Shown: one piece after another, positions 50,831-59,253 of the stretch
How positions within the stretch are numbered: the first letter of the stretch is position 1
Layout of the letters: every line of letters begins with the position of its first letter
From: an uncultured Bacteroidales bacterium
GTDB taxonomy: Bacteria; Bacteroidota; Bacteroidia; Bacteroidales; UBA932
Direction: 5' to 3'
Assembly (NCBI GenBank): GCA_905233345.1
Contig: CAJODQ010000003.1
Coordinates: 1-64,000 of the forward strand
DNA length: 64,000 nucleotides
Program-made: the position numbers and the translations under genes
Notes under the pieces: generated by a model
The model's input: the letters and a program-made list of their open reading frames with translations, nothing else
The model's database searches: none
What the model was told of the DNA's origin: nothing

Positions 50831-51784
50831 ATGGGACTTTTCAACTGGAAGAAGAAAGAAAAGGCGGAGGAACGCCCCCTCGACATCGGCCTGGAGAAGA
50901 CCAAGCGCTCGCTGTTTGAGAAGCTGTCCTATGCCATTGCCGGCAAGAGCGTCGTCGACGACGAAGTGCTCGATTCGCTGGAAGAGGTGCTGATCGCCTC
51001 GGACGTCGGGGTGGAGACCACCCAGAACATCATCGAGCGCCTGGAGGCCCGCGTGGCCCGCGACAAATACCTCAATGCCGAGGAAGTGAACCGCTATCTC
51101 TGCGAGGAGATCATCGACCTGCTCGACGCGGCTGCCGACGGCAAGAATTCCGAACCCTTCGATTTCAGCAAGAAGCCCTATGTCATCATGGTGGTGGGCG
51201 TCAACGGCGTGGGCAAGACCACGACCATCGGCAAGCTCGCCGCCCAGCTCAAGGCGCAGGGCAAGAAGGTGGTGCTGGGCGCCGCCGACACCTTCCGCGC
51301 CGCGGCCGTCGACCAGCTCGTGATCTGGGCCGAGCGCGCCGGTGTCGACATCGTCAAGCAGGAGATGGGCTCCGATCCCGCCTCCGTGGCCTATGATACG
51401 GTGAAGAGCGCTGTGGCCAAGGAAGCCGACGTGGCGATTATCGACACGGCCGGCCGCCTGCACAACAAGGTCAACCTGATGAACGAGCTGACCAAGATCC
51501 GCAATGTCATGCGGAAGGTCGTGCCCGACGCCCCGCACGAGGTGCTGCTGGTGATCGACGGCTCAACCGGCCAGAACGGCTTCCTGCAGGCAAAAGAGTT
51601 TACCCGCGCCACCGACGTGACGGCGCTGGCGGTCACCAAGCTCGACGGCACGGCCAAGGGCGGTGTGGTGATCGGCATCAGCGACCAGTTCAAGATTCCC
51701 ATCAAGTTCATCGGCGTGGGCGAAAAGATCGACGACCTCAAGGTCTTCGACAAGAAAGAATTCGTGGAATCACTATTTGAATAA
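50831..51784 (+). CDS. ftsY: Signal recognition particle receptor FtsY
   Basis: A 317-residue SRP GTPase with a short N-terminal region in place of the long acidic A domain. The G1 loop is [15 protein letters not shown], then [24 protein letters not shown] (G3) and [10 protein letters not shown] (G4). It docks the signal recognition particle at the membrane. It sits one base after the racemase gene and 15 bases before pheT. Confidence 0.95.
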   Translation: MGLFNWKKKEKAEERPLDIGLEKTKRSLFEKLSYAIAGKSVVDDEVLDSLEEVLIASDVGVETTQNIIERLEARVARDKYLNAEEVNRYLCEEIIDLLDAAADGKNSEPFDFSKKPYVIMVVGVNGVGKTTTIGKLAAQLKAQGKKVVLGAADTFRAAAVDQLVIWAERAGVDIVKQEMGSDPASVAYDTVKSAVAKEADVAIIDTAGRLHNKVNLMNELTKIRNVMRKVVPDAPHEVLLVIDGSTGQNGFLQAKEFTRATDVTALAVTKLDGTAKGGVVIGISDQFKIPIKFIGVGEKIDDLKVFDKKEFVESLFE

Positions 51785-51799
51785 AAACAGAATAACGAT

Positions 51800-54259
51800 A
51801 TGAACATCTCATTCAACTGGCTGAAGGATTATCTGAAGTTCGACCTGACGGCGGAACAGGTCTCCGCCATCCTGACCTCAACGGGGCTTGAAGTCGAACA
51901 CATGGAGACCGTCGAGCAGATCCCCGGCGGCCTGGAAGGCGTCATCGTGGCGGAAGTCGTCGAGTGCGTCGCGCACCCCGATTCCGACCACCTGCATGTC
52001 ACGAAACTCAATACGGGTGAGCCCGAGCTCCTGCAGGTCGTCTGCGGCGCTCCCAACGTGGCGCAGGGGCAGAAAGTGCTGCTGGCTACGGTCGGCACCG
52101 AGCTGCCCACCGACGACGGCAGCAAGTTCAAGATCAAGCGCTCCAAGATCCGTGGCGTCGAAAGCCTCGGCATGATCTGCGCGGAGGATGAACTGGGCAT
52201 TGGCAACGACCATTCCGGCATCATGGTGCTCGATCCCTCTGCCGTGGTGGGCACTCCGGCCCGCAAGCAGCTGCAGCTGAAGGAAGATACGCTCTTCGAG
52301 ATCGGCCTGACGCCCAACCGCGTGGACGGCGCCAGCCACATCGGCGTGGCCCGCGACCTGTATGCCTACTGCAAGCAGAATGACATCCCCGTGGAATGGA
52401 CCCTGCCCGACGTGAGCGCGTTCAAGCCCGGTGTCGGCACGGCCATCCCCGTGGAGGTGCAGGCCCCCGATCTGGCACCCCGTTACATTGGCATCACGCT
52501 CAAAGATGTCAAAGTGTGCCCGTCGCCCGAGTGGCTGAAGGAGCGCCTGATGGCCATCGGCCAGCGTCCGATCAACTGCGTGGTCGACATCACGAACTTC
52601 GTGCTCAATGAGATGGGTCATCCGCTCCACGCTTTCGACGCGGCGAAGATCGCCGGCCGGAAAGTGGTGGTGCGCCGCAGCACGCCCGACTGCAAGTTTA
52701 CGACCCTCGACGGGGTGGAGCACACGCTTTGCGGCGACGACCTCGTGATCTGCGACGCGGAGAAGCCGATGTGCATTGCCGGCGTGTTCGGCGGCCTCGA
52801 CTCCGGTGTCACCGAGTCGACCACCGAGGTGTTCCTCGAGGCGGCTTATTTCAACCCTGTGGCCATCCGAAAGACCTCGAAGCGCCAGGGTCTCAAGACC
52901 GACGCTTCGTTCCGCTACGAGCGCGGCATCGATCCCACCGCGACGATGGTCGCTGCCCGCCGCGCCGCCCTGCTCCTGCAGGAGATCGCCGGTGCGACCG
53001 TGGTCGGCGCGCCGCAGGAGGTCTGCGCGAAGCCGTATGAGCCGGTCCGCGTTGAGCTGGATTACGCACGCATGGACAGCCTCATCGGCAAGAAGCTGGG
53101 CGCTGAGACGTACCAGCGGATTCTGGAGAGCCTGGATTTCCAGATCCTGTCGGCCTCGCCGTGCGGCTGTGTCGTGGCTGTTCCGGCTTATCGCGTGGAC
53201 GTGACACGCGAATGCGACGTGGTGGAGGAAGTGCTCCGCATCTACGGCTACAACAACATTGAGCTCCCCGTGAGCATGAAGGCTTCCATCAATCCGTCGG
53301 AGCATCCCGATCCGGAGAAGGTGCGCAAGACGGTCTCCGACCTGCTGGCCGACCGCGGTTTCGTGGAGATCATGAACAATTCGCTGACGAAAGGGGAGTA
53401 CTACGACAAGCTCAAGACCTATCCGGCAGAGCAGTCGGTGCCCGTCGTCAATCCGCTCAGCAACGACCTGAATGTGATGCGGCAGACGCTGATTTTCAAT
53501 GCGCTGGAGGTGGTGGCGCGCAACATCAACCACCAGAACAGCAACCTGCGTCTCTTCGAGATCGGCAATTGCTACAGCTACCAGCCGAAAGAGGGTGCCG
53601 AGAACCCGAAGGCCGATCTGAAGAGCTACCGCGAGGAGCAGCGGCTTTGCCTGGTGGTCACCGGTCCGGGCGCCAAGTCCTGGCGCAACGAGCTGGGTGC
53701 CGGCAACTATTTTGCGCTGAAGGGTTATCTGGAGCTGCTGCTGAAGCGCTTCAAGGTGGATCTCTACGACCTTGACATTGAGGCCGCGCCCGCCGATCTC
53801 TTCGCCGAGGGCCTGACCTACAAACTGGGCAACAAACGCCTGGCCATGGCCGGCACGGTGTCGAAGACGCTGCTCAAGCAGTTTGACATCAAGCAGCCGG
53901 TGTTCGTGGCCGAGATTCACTGGCCGGTGTTCTTCGAACTGGTGAAGCGCGACAAGATCAAATACAAGGAACTGCCCCGCTTCCCGGAGGTGCGCCGCGA
54001 CCTGGCGTTGCTGCTCGACGAGGGTGTCTCGTTCGCCGAGCTTCGCAAGACCGCGTTCCAGACGGTCCGCGGCATCCTGCGGCAGGTCAGCCTCTTCGAC
54101 GTATACCGTGGCCCGAAGATCCAGCCCGACAAGAAGCAATATGCCATCAGCTTCATCCTCCAGGACGAAGAGAAGACCCTCACCGACGCCGCCGTCGAGT
54201 CCACGATGGCCAAGCTCCTCAAGGCCTTCGAAACGAAGCACGGCGCGACGCTGCGTTGA
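51800..54259 (+). CDS. pheT: Phenylalanyl-tRNA synthetase beta subunit
   Basis: An 819-residue subunit of normal length. It has an N-terminal OB-type tRNA-binding domain (about 40-150: AHPDSDHLHVTKLNTG), B3/B4 editing domains (KRQGLKTDASFRYERGIDP), B5, a core catalytic-like domain, and a C-terminal anticodon-binding FDX domain (ELPRFPEVRRDLALLLDEGV). It pairs with PheS, encoded elsewhere. No pheS is found in the window. Confidence 0.95.
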   Translation: MNISFNWLKDYLKFDLTAEQVSAILTSTGLEVEHMETVEQIPGGLEGVIVAEVVECVAHPDSDHLHVTKLNTGEPELLQVVCGAPNVAQGQKVLLATVGTELPTDDGSKFKIKRSKIRGVESLGMICAEDELGIGNDHSGIMVLDPSAVVGTPARKQLQLKEDTLFEIGLTPNRVDGASHIGVARDLYAYCKQNDIPVEWTLPDVSAFKPGVGTAIPVEVQAPDLAPRYIGITLKDVKVCPSPEWLKERLMAIGQRPINCVVDITNFVLNEMGHPLHAFDAAKIAGRKVVVRRSTPDCKFTTLDGVEHTLCGDDLVICDAEKPMCIAGVFGGLDSGVTESTTEVFLEAAYFNPVAIRKTSKRQGLKTDASFRYERGIDPTATMVAARRAALLLQEIAGATVVGAPQEVCAKPYEPVRVELDYARMDSLIGKKLGAETYQRILESLDFQILSASPCGCVVAVPAYRVDVTRECDVVEEVLRIYGYNNIELPVSMKASINPSEHPDPEKVRKTVSDLLADRGFVEIMNNSLTKGEYYDKLKTYPAEQSVPVVNPLSNDLNVMRQTLIFNALEVVARNINHQNSNLRLFEIGNCYSYQPKEGAENPKADLKSYREEQRLCLVVTGPGAKSWRNELGAGNYFALKGYLELLLKRFKVDLYDLDIEAAPADLFAEGLTYKLGNKRLAMAGTVSKTLLKQFDIKQPVFVAEIHWPVFFELVKRDKIKYKELPRFPEVRRDLALLLDEGVSFAELRKTAFQTVRGILRQVSLFDVYRGPKIQPDKKQYAISFILQDEEKTLTDAAVESTMAKLLKAFETKHGATLR

Positions 54260-54365
54260 GTTACTGGGGCTCCGCCCCCAACCCCGCCGCTCCGACCTTG
54301 CTATTGCGCTTGGCTATCCCTGCCCGGTCTCCGCTGGCGCCTGATAGCGCGATCGTCATTATTTG

Positions 54366-54390
54366 TCATTCTGTACGCAGTGAAGAATCT
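54366..54390 (+). repeat. Remnant of a GTCATTC...GAATCT intergenic repeat at the ubiA start
   Basis: GTCATTCTGTACGCAGTGAA then GAATCT resembles dispersed repeats of this genus or order and shares its ends with the palindromes at 155 and 863. The ubiA start codon (GTG, 54380) lies inside it. The rest of 54260-54365 holds only a GC-rich hairpin (GGGGctccgCCCC) just after pheT. Confidence 0.4.
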
Positions 54391-55273
54391 TTTCTCATCG
54401 GTTCAACGATATGCATCGCTGGTGAAGTTCGCGCATACGATCTTCGCCCTGCCGTTTGCGCTCGTCGGCTTCCTGCTGGGATGGAAGGAGCCGGGCGCCC
54501 ACTTTACCTGGGTGCTCCTGATCCAGATACTCGGCTGTATGGTCTTCGCCCGCAGCGCCGCGATGGGCTTCAACCGCTGGGCCGACCGTGAGATCGATGC
54601 ACGCAATCCGCGCACCGAGGGACGCGATATTCCTGCCGGCCGCATCTCGCCCCGGCAGGCACTCGTCTTCTCGCTCGTCAATGTCGCGCTTTTCGTGGCC
54701 GTGGCCTGGACGATCAACCCGCTCTGTGGCGGCCTGTCTTTCGTCGCGTTGATTTTCCTGCTGGGTTACAGCTATTTGAAACGTTTCACCTGGCTTTGTC
54801 ATTTCGGCGTGGGCGCGGCACTGGGCATAGCCCCGGCAGGCGCTTTCATCGCCGTGACGGGCCATCTGACGCTGCCTGTCGTCCTACTGACGCTGATGGT
54901 TTTCTTCTGGTCCAGCGGCTTCGACATCCTCTATGCCCTGGCCGACGAAGAAATCGACCGTGCCCAGGGCCTGCACTCCATTCCGCAGCGTTTCGGCCGC
55001 AAGCGGGCGATGGGCATCGCCTGGGCGGTCCATGTGCCGGAGTTCGGGCTGGTGCCGTGGTTTCTGGTTGCGGCAGGCCGGGCCAATCCAGCCGTCTGTC
55101 TGACGGACGCCTGGGGCATCGCCGCCGGCGTCTTCTTCCTGGCCATGCTGGTCTACCAGCACGTCATCATCTCTCCCCGCGACCTCTCCCGCCTCAACGC
55201 CGCCTTCTTCACCGCCAACGGCGTCGCCTCCCTCGCCTTCTGCGTCCTCATCTACCTCTCCGTTCTGCTATAG
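54380..55273 (+). CDS. UbiA family prenyltransferase
   Basis: A 297-residue membrane prenyltransferase with about nine helices. The first Asp-rich motif is in NRWADREIDARNPRT and the second in DILYALADEEIDRAQG. It attaches a prenyl chain to an aromatic ring in quinone synthesis; in Bacteroidales this could be UbiA, or MqnP of the futalosine route to menaquinone. The start is GTG 54380 (MKNLFSSVQRYASLVKF); no in-frame ATG is near, and the family needs these residues. Confidence 0.88.
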   Translation: MKNLFSSVQRYASLVKFAHTIFALPFALVGFLLGWKEPGAHFTWVLLIQILGCMVFARSAAMGFNRWADREIDARNPRTEGRDIPAGRISPRQALVFSLVNVALFVAVAWTINPLCGGLSFVALIFLLGYSYLKRFTWLCHFGVGAALGIAPAGAFIAVTGHLTLPVVLLTLMVFFWSSGFDILYALADEEIDRAQGLHSIPQRFGRKRAMGIAWAVHVPEFGLVPWFLVAAGRANPAVCLTDAWGIAAGVFFLAMLVYQHVIISPRDLSRLNAAFFTANGVASLAFCVLIYLSVLL

Positions 55274-55285
55274 CTTGTGCCTGGG

Positions 55286-55354
55286 CGCTCGCTCCGCGGC
55301 TCTGGTTTCCGTCTTGCTCCCGAAAAAAGGTCGCTTCACCGGAAACACACCCGC
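55286..55354 (-). repeat. Dispersed intergenic repeat, copy 2 (inverted)
   Basis: Read on the minus strand this matches 34925-34992: GCGGGTG, TTTCCGG, a T-run, GACGGAAACCAGAGC and AGCGAGCG are shared. It lies just after ubiA. The rest of 55274-55520 holds no gene; it has two copies of CGCCCGCTCCGCGGCT (55433-55448 and 55493-55508). Confidence 0.6.
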
Positions 55355-55388
55355 CACTTCGCTCGCGTGTGAGCATGAGGAGCAGACA

Positions 55389-55417
55389 CCGTCACGCAAC
55401 GCATGAGCCCCAGAAAT
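55389..55417 (+). repeat. 29-base direct repeat, left copy
   Basis: CCGTCACGCAACGCATGAGC followed by CCCAGAAAT is found again, identical and in the same orientation, at 59254-59282. The two copies enclose 3.8 kb holding four small genes, two REP-like arrays and the transposase. Confidence 0.75.
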
Positions 55418-55524
55418 AAACGCTGCTGATTGCGCCCGCTCCGCGGCTTTGATCGCCGGCTGTGATCGTTCCACGTTTCTGATCATCGTCTTCGCCCGCT
55501 CCGCGGCTCACGAATGTAACCAGC

Positions 55525-55665
55525 GGGGTAGGTCTCCCGGTGTTTTGGGGTAGGTCGGACGAAGGGTGTCGGACTTACCCCAGGAATCGGCCATCCAATC
55601 CCTCTTTCAGGGTAGGTCCCAATCATTCCATTCGACCTACCCCAATTATTCTCCAGACCTACCCC
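55525..55665 (+). repeat. REP-like array A (GGGGTAGGTC units)
   Basis: Repeated GGGGTAGGTC and its complement GACCTACCCC (one as GACTTACCCC) form several hairpins in 140 bases. About 120 bases of it match array B (58801-58920) in inverted orientation, including GTCGGACTTACCCCA and GAATCGGCCATC. The GTAG in each unit resembles the GTAG tag of REP elements served by RAYT transposases. A RAYT-like gene is 2 kb away. Confidence 0.75.
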
Positions 55666-55728
55666 GATGAATGCGGTTTCCTCGCCGAAAACTGAGGCTC
55701 CATTCATTGTCCCCTCTCTGTATCCTTC

Positions 55729-55759
55729 TTTGAGAAAACGGCAGGATGTCTTATCTTTG
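55729..55759 (+). promoter_or_regulatory. Promoter for the 55767 gene
   Basis: TTTG (55729-55732), a 19-base spacer and TATCTTTG (55752-55759): a full Bacteroidetes promoter. The ATG at 55767 follows only seven bases after the box. Confidence 0.6.
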
Positions 55760-55766
55760 TAGAATT

Positions 55767-56108
55767 ATGGCAGAGATCAACGTTTATCAACAGTATTTCT
55801 TGGCTTCGGGTACTTTCAACGGCGTACCGCGTCATGCCGTTTCCGTGTTGCTGATTTCCACTTCGGAGGCGGGACAGATCCGCTATGAAGTGGCTGTGAA
55901 TTTCTTCCCGCACAACGACGCCGAAGACTTCGCCGTATCGTATGACGCCTATTTCAGCAAGGTGCTATACGATGCGCCAGGCCGACGGTCCGGGAAACGG
56001 GAAGCTCAACTCTTGGAAACCCTTCAACATGAAGCCGACGCCCTTGCCGCCGCAACCGGCGCCACCATCTTCTGGGACAAACCGCTCGGAGCCGCCCGGC
56101 GCGGATAA
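55767..56108 (+). CDS. Hypothetical protein, 113 residues
   Basis: I do not recognise this protein. It begins MAEINVYQQYFLASGTFNGV and is strand-rich in the first half (HAVSVLLISTSEAGQIRYEV) with a helical, Ala-rich end (LETLQHEADALAAATGATI). There is no signal peptide or membrane segment. ATG 55767 was chosen because a strong promoter lies just upstream; an in-frame ATG at 55746 lies within that promoter. It stands alone, convergent with the thioredoxin-like gene. Confidence 0.65.
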   Translation: MAEINVYQQYFLASGTFNGVPRHAVSVLLISTSEAGQIRYEVAVNFFPHNDAEDFAVSYDAYFSKVLYDAPGRRSGKREAQLLETLQHEADALAAATGATIFWDKPLGAARRG

Positions 56109-56114
56109 ATCGGG

Positions 56115-57176
56115 CTAAAGGTTCTTCTGTAAATATCGTTCGAATTCGTTGAGGTTGTGGTGACCTTGGAGGACAACGTTGCCTTGTGGATCGAGCAGGA
56201 AGAAGTGAGGAACACCCTCTACGGAATAGCGGGCGCTGATGATTCCTTCGAGGTCGAAGATCTGGTCGTAGTTGATCTTCATTTCGGAGATGGCTGCTTT
56301 GGAAAGATCCGGCTGGTCACGAACCGTTACACCGAGAATCCTGAGACCTTTTTCGGCGAAAAGGTTGTTCAGACGAATGACATTGGGAATCTCATCGCGA
56401 CAAGGCCCGCACCAGCTGGCCCAGAAGTCGAGCAGGACATACTGACCTTGGCCGATCCGTTTGTCGTGGCATTCGCTGGCATCCATTTCTTCCTGCTGCA
56501 ACACGTTTCCCTCCGGCCCCACTTTGACAAACAGGACTCGACCTTCCGTTTTCTCCATGGCACGTGCCTTTTTGTAAGTCAATAGCGACGCCAGTCCTTC
56601 ATCTTCCCGGATGAAGCTACCACCTTGATTCAGCAATTCCTCCATTTCCTCATATTCAAGATCATGGGAGAGCAGTCGCATGGCTTGTAGTCCGACTGCA
56701 TCGTAGCTGTGATCAAGGTATGTTTTCCGCATCAAAGAATCCATATAAAAGCTGGCATCTACCTCGGGATCCAGGTCTCCCATCAGCAAGTCGTACAACT
56801 CATGGATGAAGCTATTCATTGCGGCCGTCAACGGACTGCCGGATGACTGTTGGGTATTGAAATCGACCGTCATCTCCCGTGTGTCAGCCACGATTTCCAT
56901 CATGTCAAAAATATCGCCGTTGCCGACATCATTTCCTTCTGCATCAATGAGTTTGATTTGTTGCTGGATGCACGGATCCTGAACCGTCCTGAGCGTAAAC
57001 ATTCCGTTTTCAACCAGACAGGTATCCACGCCGTTTTTGTCACATATCAGAACCGCATAGTAATCCTTTGCCGGATCCGGGACTGTGACGGCGCCCTGGA
57101 TGGTACAGGTTTTGTCGGAAGAGCAGCCGATGCATAGCATCAGCAGAAACGCGGAGAGTAGGAGCAACTTTTTCAT
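56115..57176 (-). CDS. TlpA/ResA-like thiol-disulfide lipoprotein
   Basis: A 353-residue lipoprotein. The signal peptide ends in the lipobox LCIGC (Cys near 18). Residues about 25-130 look like a DUF4369-type N-terminal domain. Residues about 215-350 form a thioredoxin fold with the active-site WASWCGPCRDEIP and the cis-Pro region VEGVPHFFLLD. It is probably a periplasmic thiol reductase. ATG 57176 was chosen over 57185 because the promoter box is at 57183-57190. Confidence 0.85.
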   Translation of the reverse strand: MKKLLLLSAFLLMLCIGCSSDKTCTIQGAVTVPDPAKDYYAVLICDKNGVDTCLVENGMFTLRTVQDPCIQQQIKLIDAEGNDVGNGDIFDMMEIVADTREMTVDFNTQQSSGSPLTAAMNSFIHELYDLLMGDLDPEVDASFYMDSLMRKTYLDHSYDAVGLQAMRLLSHDLEYEEMEELLNQGGSFIREDEGLASLLTYKKARAMEKTEGRVLFVKVGPEGNVLQQEEMDASECHDKRIGQGQYVLLDFWASWCGPCRDEIPNVIRLNNLFAEKGLRILGVTVRDQPDLSKAAISEMKINYDQIFDLEGIISARYSVEGVPHFFLLDPQGNVVLQGHHNLNEFERYLQKNL

Positions 57177-57182
57177 ATTATG

Positions 57183-57190
57183 CAAAGTTA
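57183..57190 (-). promoter_or_regulatory. Promoter -7 box for the TlpA-like gene
   Basis: The minus strand reads TAACTTTG, an exact TAnnTTTG box, six bases before the start codon. The upstream strand is A-rich on the minus side; no clear -33 TTTG was seen. Confidence 0.5.
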
Positions 57191-57254
57191 GTTTTTTTTC
57201 CTTCGTGTACGCAAGAATCTGCCGGTTCCGGCATTTATCAGGAAAACGAAACCC

Positions 57255-57665
57255 ATGAAGAAGCTCTTGAATCTGTTTTTATGCATAGCGCTGCTGGTGG
57301 CGGTGTTGGGCAGTTGCGAGAAAATTGATGTGAACAAACTGGAAGGCACCTGGACGGAGCAGTATGATCCCATGCTCTTTGCCATGGATGGATTCATGCA
57401 ATACACTTTTGACGGGAACAACGGCTATCAGCTCCATGTCTATGACGCACTCTCCGGCGAATCGCACGACTACAGCGGCCATTATGCCATCGACCTGATC
57501 GACAAGGGCACCATAACCCTCAACCCGGAAATGTCCGATTTCAGCAATGTCTGCTATACCATCGTCAAGCTGACATCCCATGAGATGGAGTGGCAGCGGC
57601 AAGGAACCACCTACTCCCAGGGCGGGTGGGGTTACGACTACCGGCACTTCGTGAGGGTCAAATAG
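57255..57665 (+). CDS. Lipocalin-like small lipoprotein
   Basis: A 136-residue exported protein. MKKLLNLFLCIALLVAVLGS followed by CEK is a lipoprotein signal with Cys21. The mature part starts with DVNKLEGTWTEQYDP, a pattern seen in lipocalin-like lipoproteins of Bacteroidetes, and is strand-rich throughout. No ligand can be inferred. It diverges from the TlpA-like gene. Confidence 0.65.
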   Translation: MKKLLNLFLCIALLVAVLGSCEKIDVNKLEGTWTEQYDPMLFAMDGFMQYTFDGNNGYQLHVYDALSGESHDYSGHYAIDLIDKGTITLNPEMSDFSNVCYTIVKLTSHEMEWQRQGTTYSQGGWGYDYRHFVRVK

Positions 57666-57703
57666 ACAGGGCATAAAAATGCAAGCAAAACAAGTCGATC
57701 CAG

Positions 57704-57731
57704 AATTCGCCGAAATGGCGACATGCGAATT
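57704..57731. repeat. Small hairpin near the transposase 3' end
   Basis: AATTCGC (57704-57710) and GCGAATT (57725-57731) are inverted, with an inner CGCC/GGCG pair as an alternative stem. It lies between the lipoprotein stop (57665) and the end of the convergent transposase gene (57774), and may stop either transcript. Confidence 0.4.
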
Positions 57732-57773
57732 GGAAAGGACCGACTGATGATCCTGGCCGTATCCTGTTATGCT

Positions 57774-58697
57774 TCATTTGTTTTGACGCAGGATATTAGC
57801 CACCTCTTCACGGGCAATGCCGAAACCGCGGGCGAGCTGCGGAATGGAGGTATTCGTCGTCCGGTAGATATAGGGAACGATGCGGGCATGCTCGGTACGG
57901 ACCAGCGCGGAAACCGGCTTGCCGAACCAGCGGTCGCAGACCGATGTAATCAGTTTGAAAAAGTCGCCGTCGAGTAGCCGGGTCCGGGGGCCATCGACCA
58001 ATTTCTCATTCATTTCAGCTATGTTTACAGTTCCGATGGCCTTGAGCAGAAATGCCTGGGAACCGTTGAAGACTTCCTCAACATAGGCATAGTCCGTCGC
58101 GCTGACAGGCTCCAGACAACCATCTGCGTCGATCAGCCAGGGTAATCTTAGCAGAGAATCGTTGGTGTGGAAGAGCGTCTCTCGCTCCCGCTTGGTCAGC
58201 GAAGTGACAGGCCGTGTCCACCCCTTGCACTGACCCCGGCAAAAGAGCGCACGATAACCTGACCACGGATATCTTTCCACGCTATCGCCATTGTCGAGCG
58301 CGTTGCGGAAGACATAGGCGATGGCGTTGCGTAGATACCACTCGGTGTCGATCCACTGGACATCTACACATTTGTCATGATAAAGCCTTCGCTCATGATA
58401 CTTGTGGCTGAACCACATGGCGTAGCGCCGACGGATCTCGTCTCCGCAGGCTTTTGCCTGCTCGTAGTCTTCCGCCAACAGAATGACATGCAAATGGTTC
58501 GAAACCACCACATAGGTTACAACCTTGACGTTCGTTGCCAACGCACACAAAAAGACATACTTGACCAGTACGTCGTAGTCTTCCTCATCGCGGCAGATGA
58601 TCGCTTTCTCCAAACCCTCCAGACTCACATGAAAGGGGTACACACGGCGGGCAGATCCGTCTGGCATCTCCCGCACAATCGCTCGCAACATAGCCAT
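57774..58697 (-). CDS. REP-associated tyrosine transposase (RAYT, Y1/IS200-like)
   Basis: A 307-residue protein with a Y1 HUH transposase domain. YVVVSNHLHVILL holds the paired His (HLH) of the metal site. The likely catalytic Tyr is in EIRRRYAMWFSHKY. The last 35 residues (TSIPQLARGFGIAREEVANI) form a helix-turn-helix, common in RAYT proteins. It lacks IS200 ends and a neighbouring tnpB, so it is more like a resident RAYT acting on REP palindromes; the GTAG-bearing arrays on both sides are candidate targets. Start at 58697 (or 58691), after a promoter box. Confidence 0.8.
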   Translation of the reverse strand: MAMLRAIVREMPDGSARRVYPFHVSLEGLEKAIICRDEEDYDVLVKYVFLCALATNVKVVTYVVVSNHLHVILLAEDYEQAKACGDEIRRRYAMWFSHKYHERRLYHDKCVDVQWIDTEWYLRNAIAYVFRNALDNGDSVERYPWSGYRALFCRGQCKGWTRPVTSLTKRERETLFHTNDSLLRLPWLIDADGCLEPVSATDYAYVEEVFNGSQAFLLKAIGTVNIAEMNEKLVDGPRTRLLDGDFFKLITSVCDRWFGKPVSALVRTEHARIVPYIYRTTNTSIPQLARGFGIAREEVANILRQNK

Positions 58698-58713
58698 CGG
58701 TTCATTGTTTTCA

Positions 58714-58721
58714 CAAAGATA
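58714..58721 (-). promoter_or_regulatory. Promoter -7 box for the RAYT gene
   Basis: The minus strand reads TATCTTTG, an exact TAnnTTTG box, 16 bases before the ATG at 58697. Confidence 0.55.
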
Positions 58722-58800
58722 AGCACAGCCGGCGTGGACCGGGCTGCAAAAAAGCAAAATCTTTTACAAATTCGTGAAAATCTATATGTACGTAGCATCA

Positions 58801-58920
58801 ATGGGGTAGGTCGAATGGAAAGGCTGGGACCTATCCCATTGGAGGGCCTCGATGGCCGATTCTTGGGGTAAGTCCGACATCATTTGTTCGACCTACCCCA
58901 AACAGCGGGAGACCTACCCC
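58801..58920 (-). repeat. REP-like array B (inverted copy of array A)
   Basis: The reverse complement matches 55525-55645: GCGGGGTAGGTCTCCCG, TTTGGGGTAGGTCG, GTCGGACTTACCCCA, GAATCGGCCATC and CCATTCGACCTACCCC recur in the same order. Arrays A and B face each other across about 3.1 kb containing the RAYT gene. No gene lies in 58722-59281. Confidence 0.75.
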
Positions 58921-58969
58921 GCCGGTATAACGAAAGGGCAAAGGCAGCCGAGATGTTGTGCCGGAAGGT

Positions 58970-59036
58970 GCACTTATCTCCCGTCAGGAGGCTACGGGAC
59001 AATGAGGGTCCCGTAGCCCCTGACGATGATAAGTGC
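58970..59036. repeat. Long near-perfect hairpin
   Basis: A 31-base arm (58970-59000, GCACTTATCTCCCGTCAGGA and on) pairs with 59008-59036 (starting GTCCCGTAGCCCCTGACGAT) across a seven-base loop, with only small bulges. It is directly next to the palindrome at 59050-59076. It has no U-run, so it is not a typical terminator. Confidence 0.65.
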
Positions 59037-59049
59037 CTTACAGATGCAG

Positions 59050-59076
59050 AGATGCCGGGTCAAGCCCGGCATGACG
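59050..59076 (-). repeat. CGTCATTCCGGG-type palindrome, third copy
   Basis: On the minus strand this reads CGTCATGCCGGGCTTGACCC then GGCATCT, differing from the 863-889 copy at two symmetric positions, so the stem is preserved. Such paired changes suggest the fold matters. Confidence 0.65.
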
Positions 59077-59119
59077 ATGTAGAACGAACGGCTGTTGCGA
59101 ACATAGGGACTAGGGTTGT

Positions 59120-59149
59120 CCGGAGCCGCGAGCATTTTTCGCGAGCGGG
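59120..59149 (+). repeat. Dispersed intergenic repeat, copy 3 (partial)
   Basis: CCGGAGCCGCGAGCATTTTT then CGCGAGCGGG matches the core of copy 1 (34937-34966) with one T fewer. Flanks differ, so this copy is partial. Confidence 0.6.
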
Positions 59150-59253
59150 CCGACCACCGATCCGGAGAGCAAGCGCAGACAGCGCTAAAGGGTTGCGTGA
59201 TCGTGGATGCGACGATTTCTGAGCGGCAGGAAAAAGGCAGACAAGTGTAAGTT

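Noticed and set aside
55525..55665. Repeated GGGGTAGGTC units as a possible CRISPR array
   Set aside because: Units are short, palindromic, irregularly spaced and in both orientations, with no uniform spacers and no cas genes nearby. They fit REP elements.
57774..58697. A complete IS200/IS605 insertion sequence
   Set aside because: There is no tnpB, and no IS200-type ends were found adjacent to the gene; the longer protein with a C-terminal helix-turn-helix and nearby REP arrays fit RAYT better.
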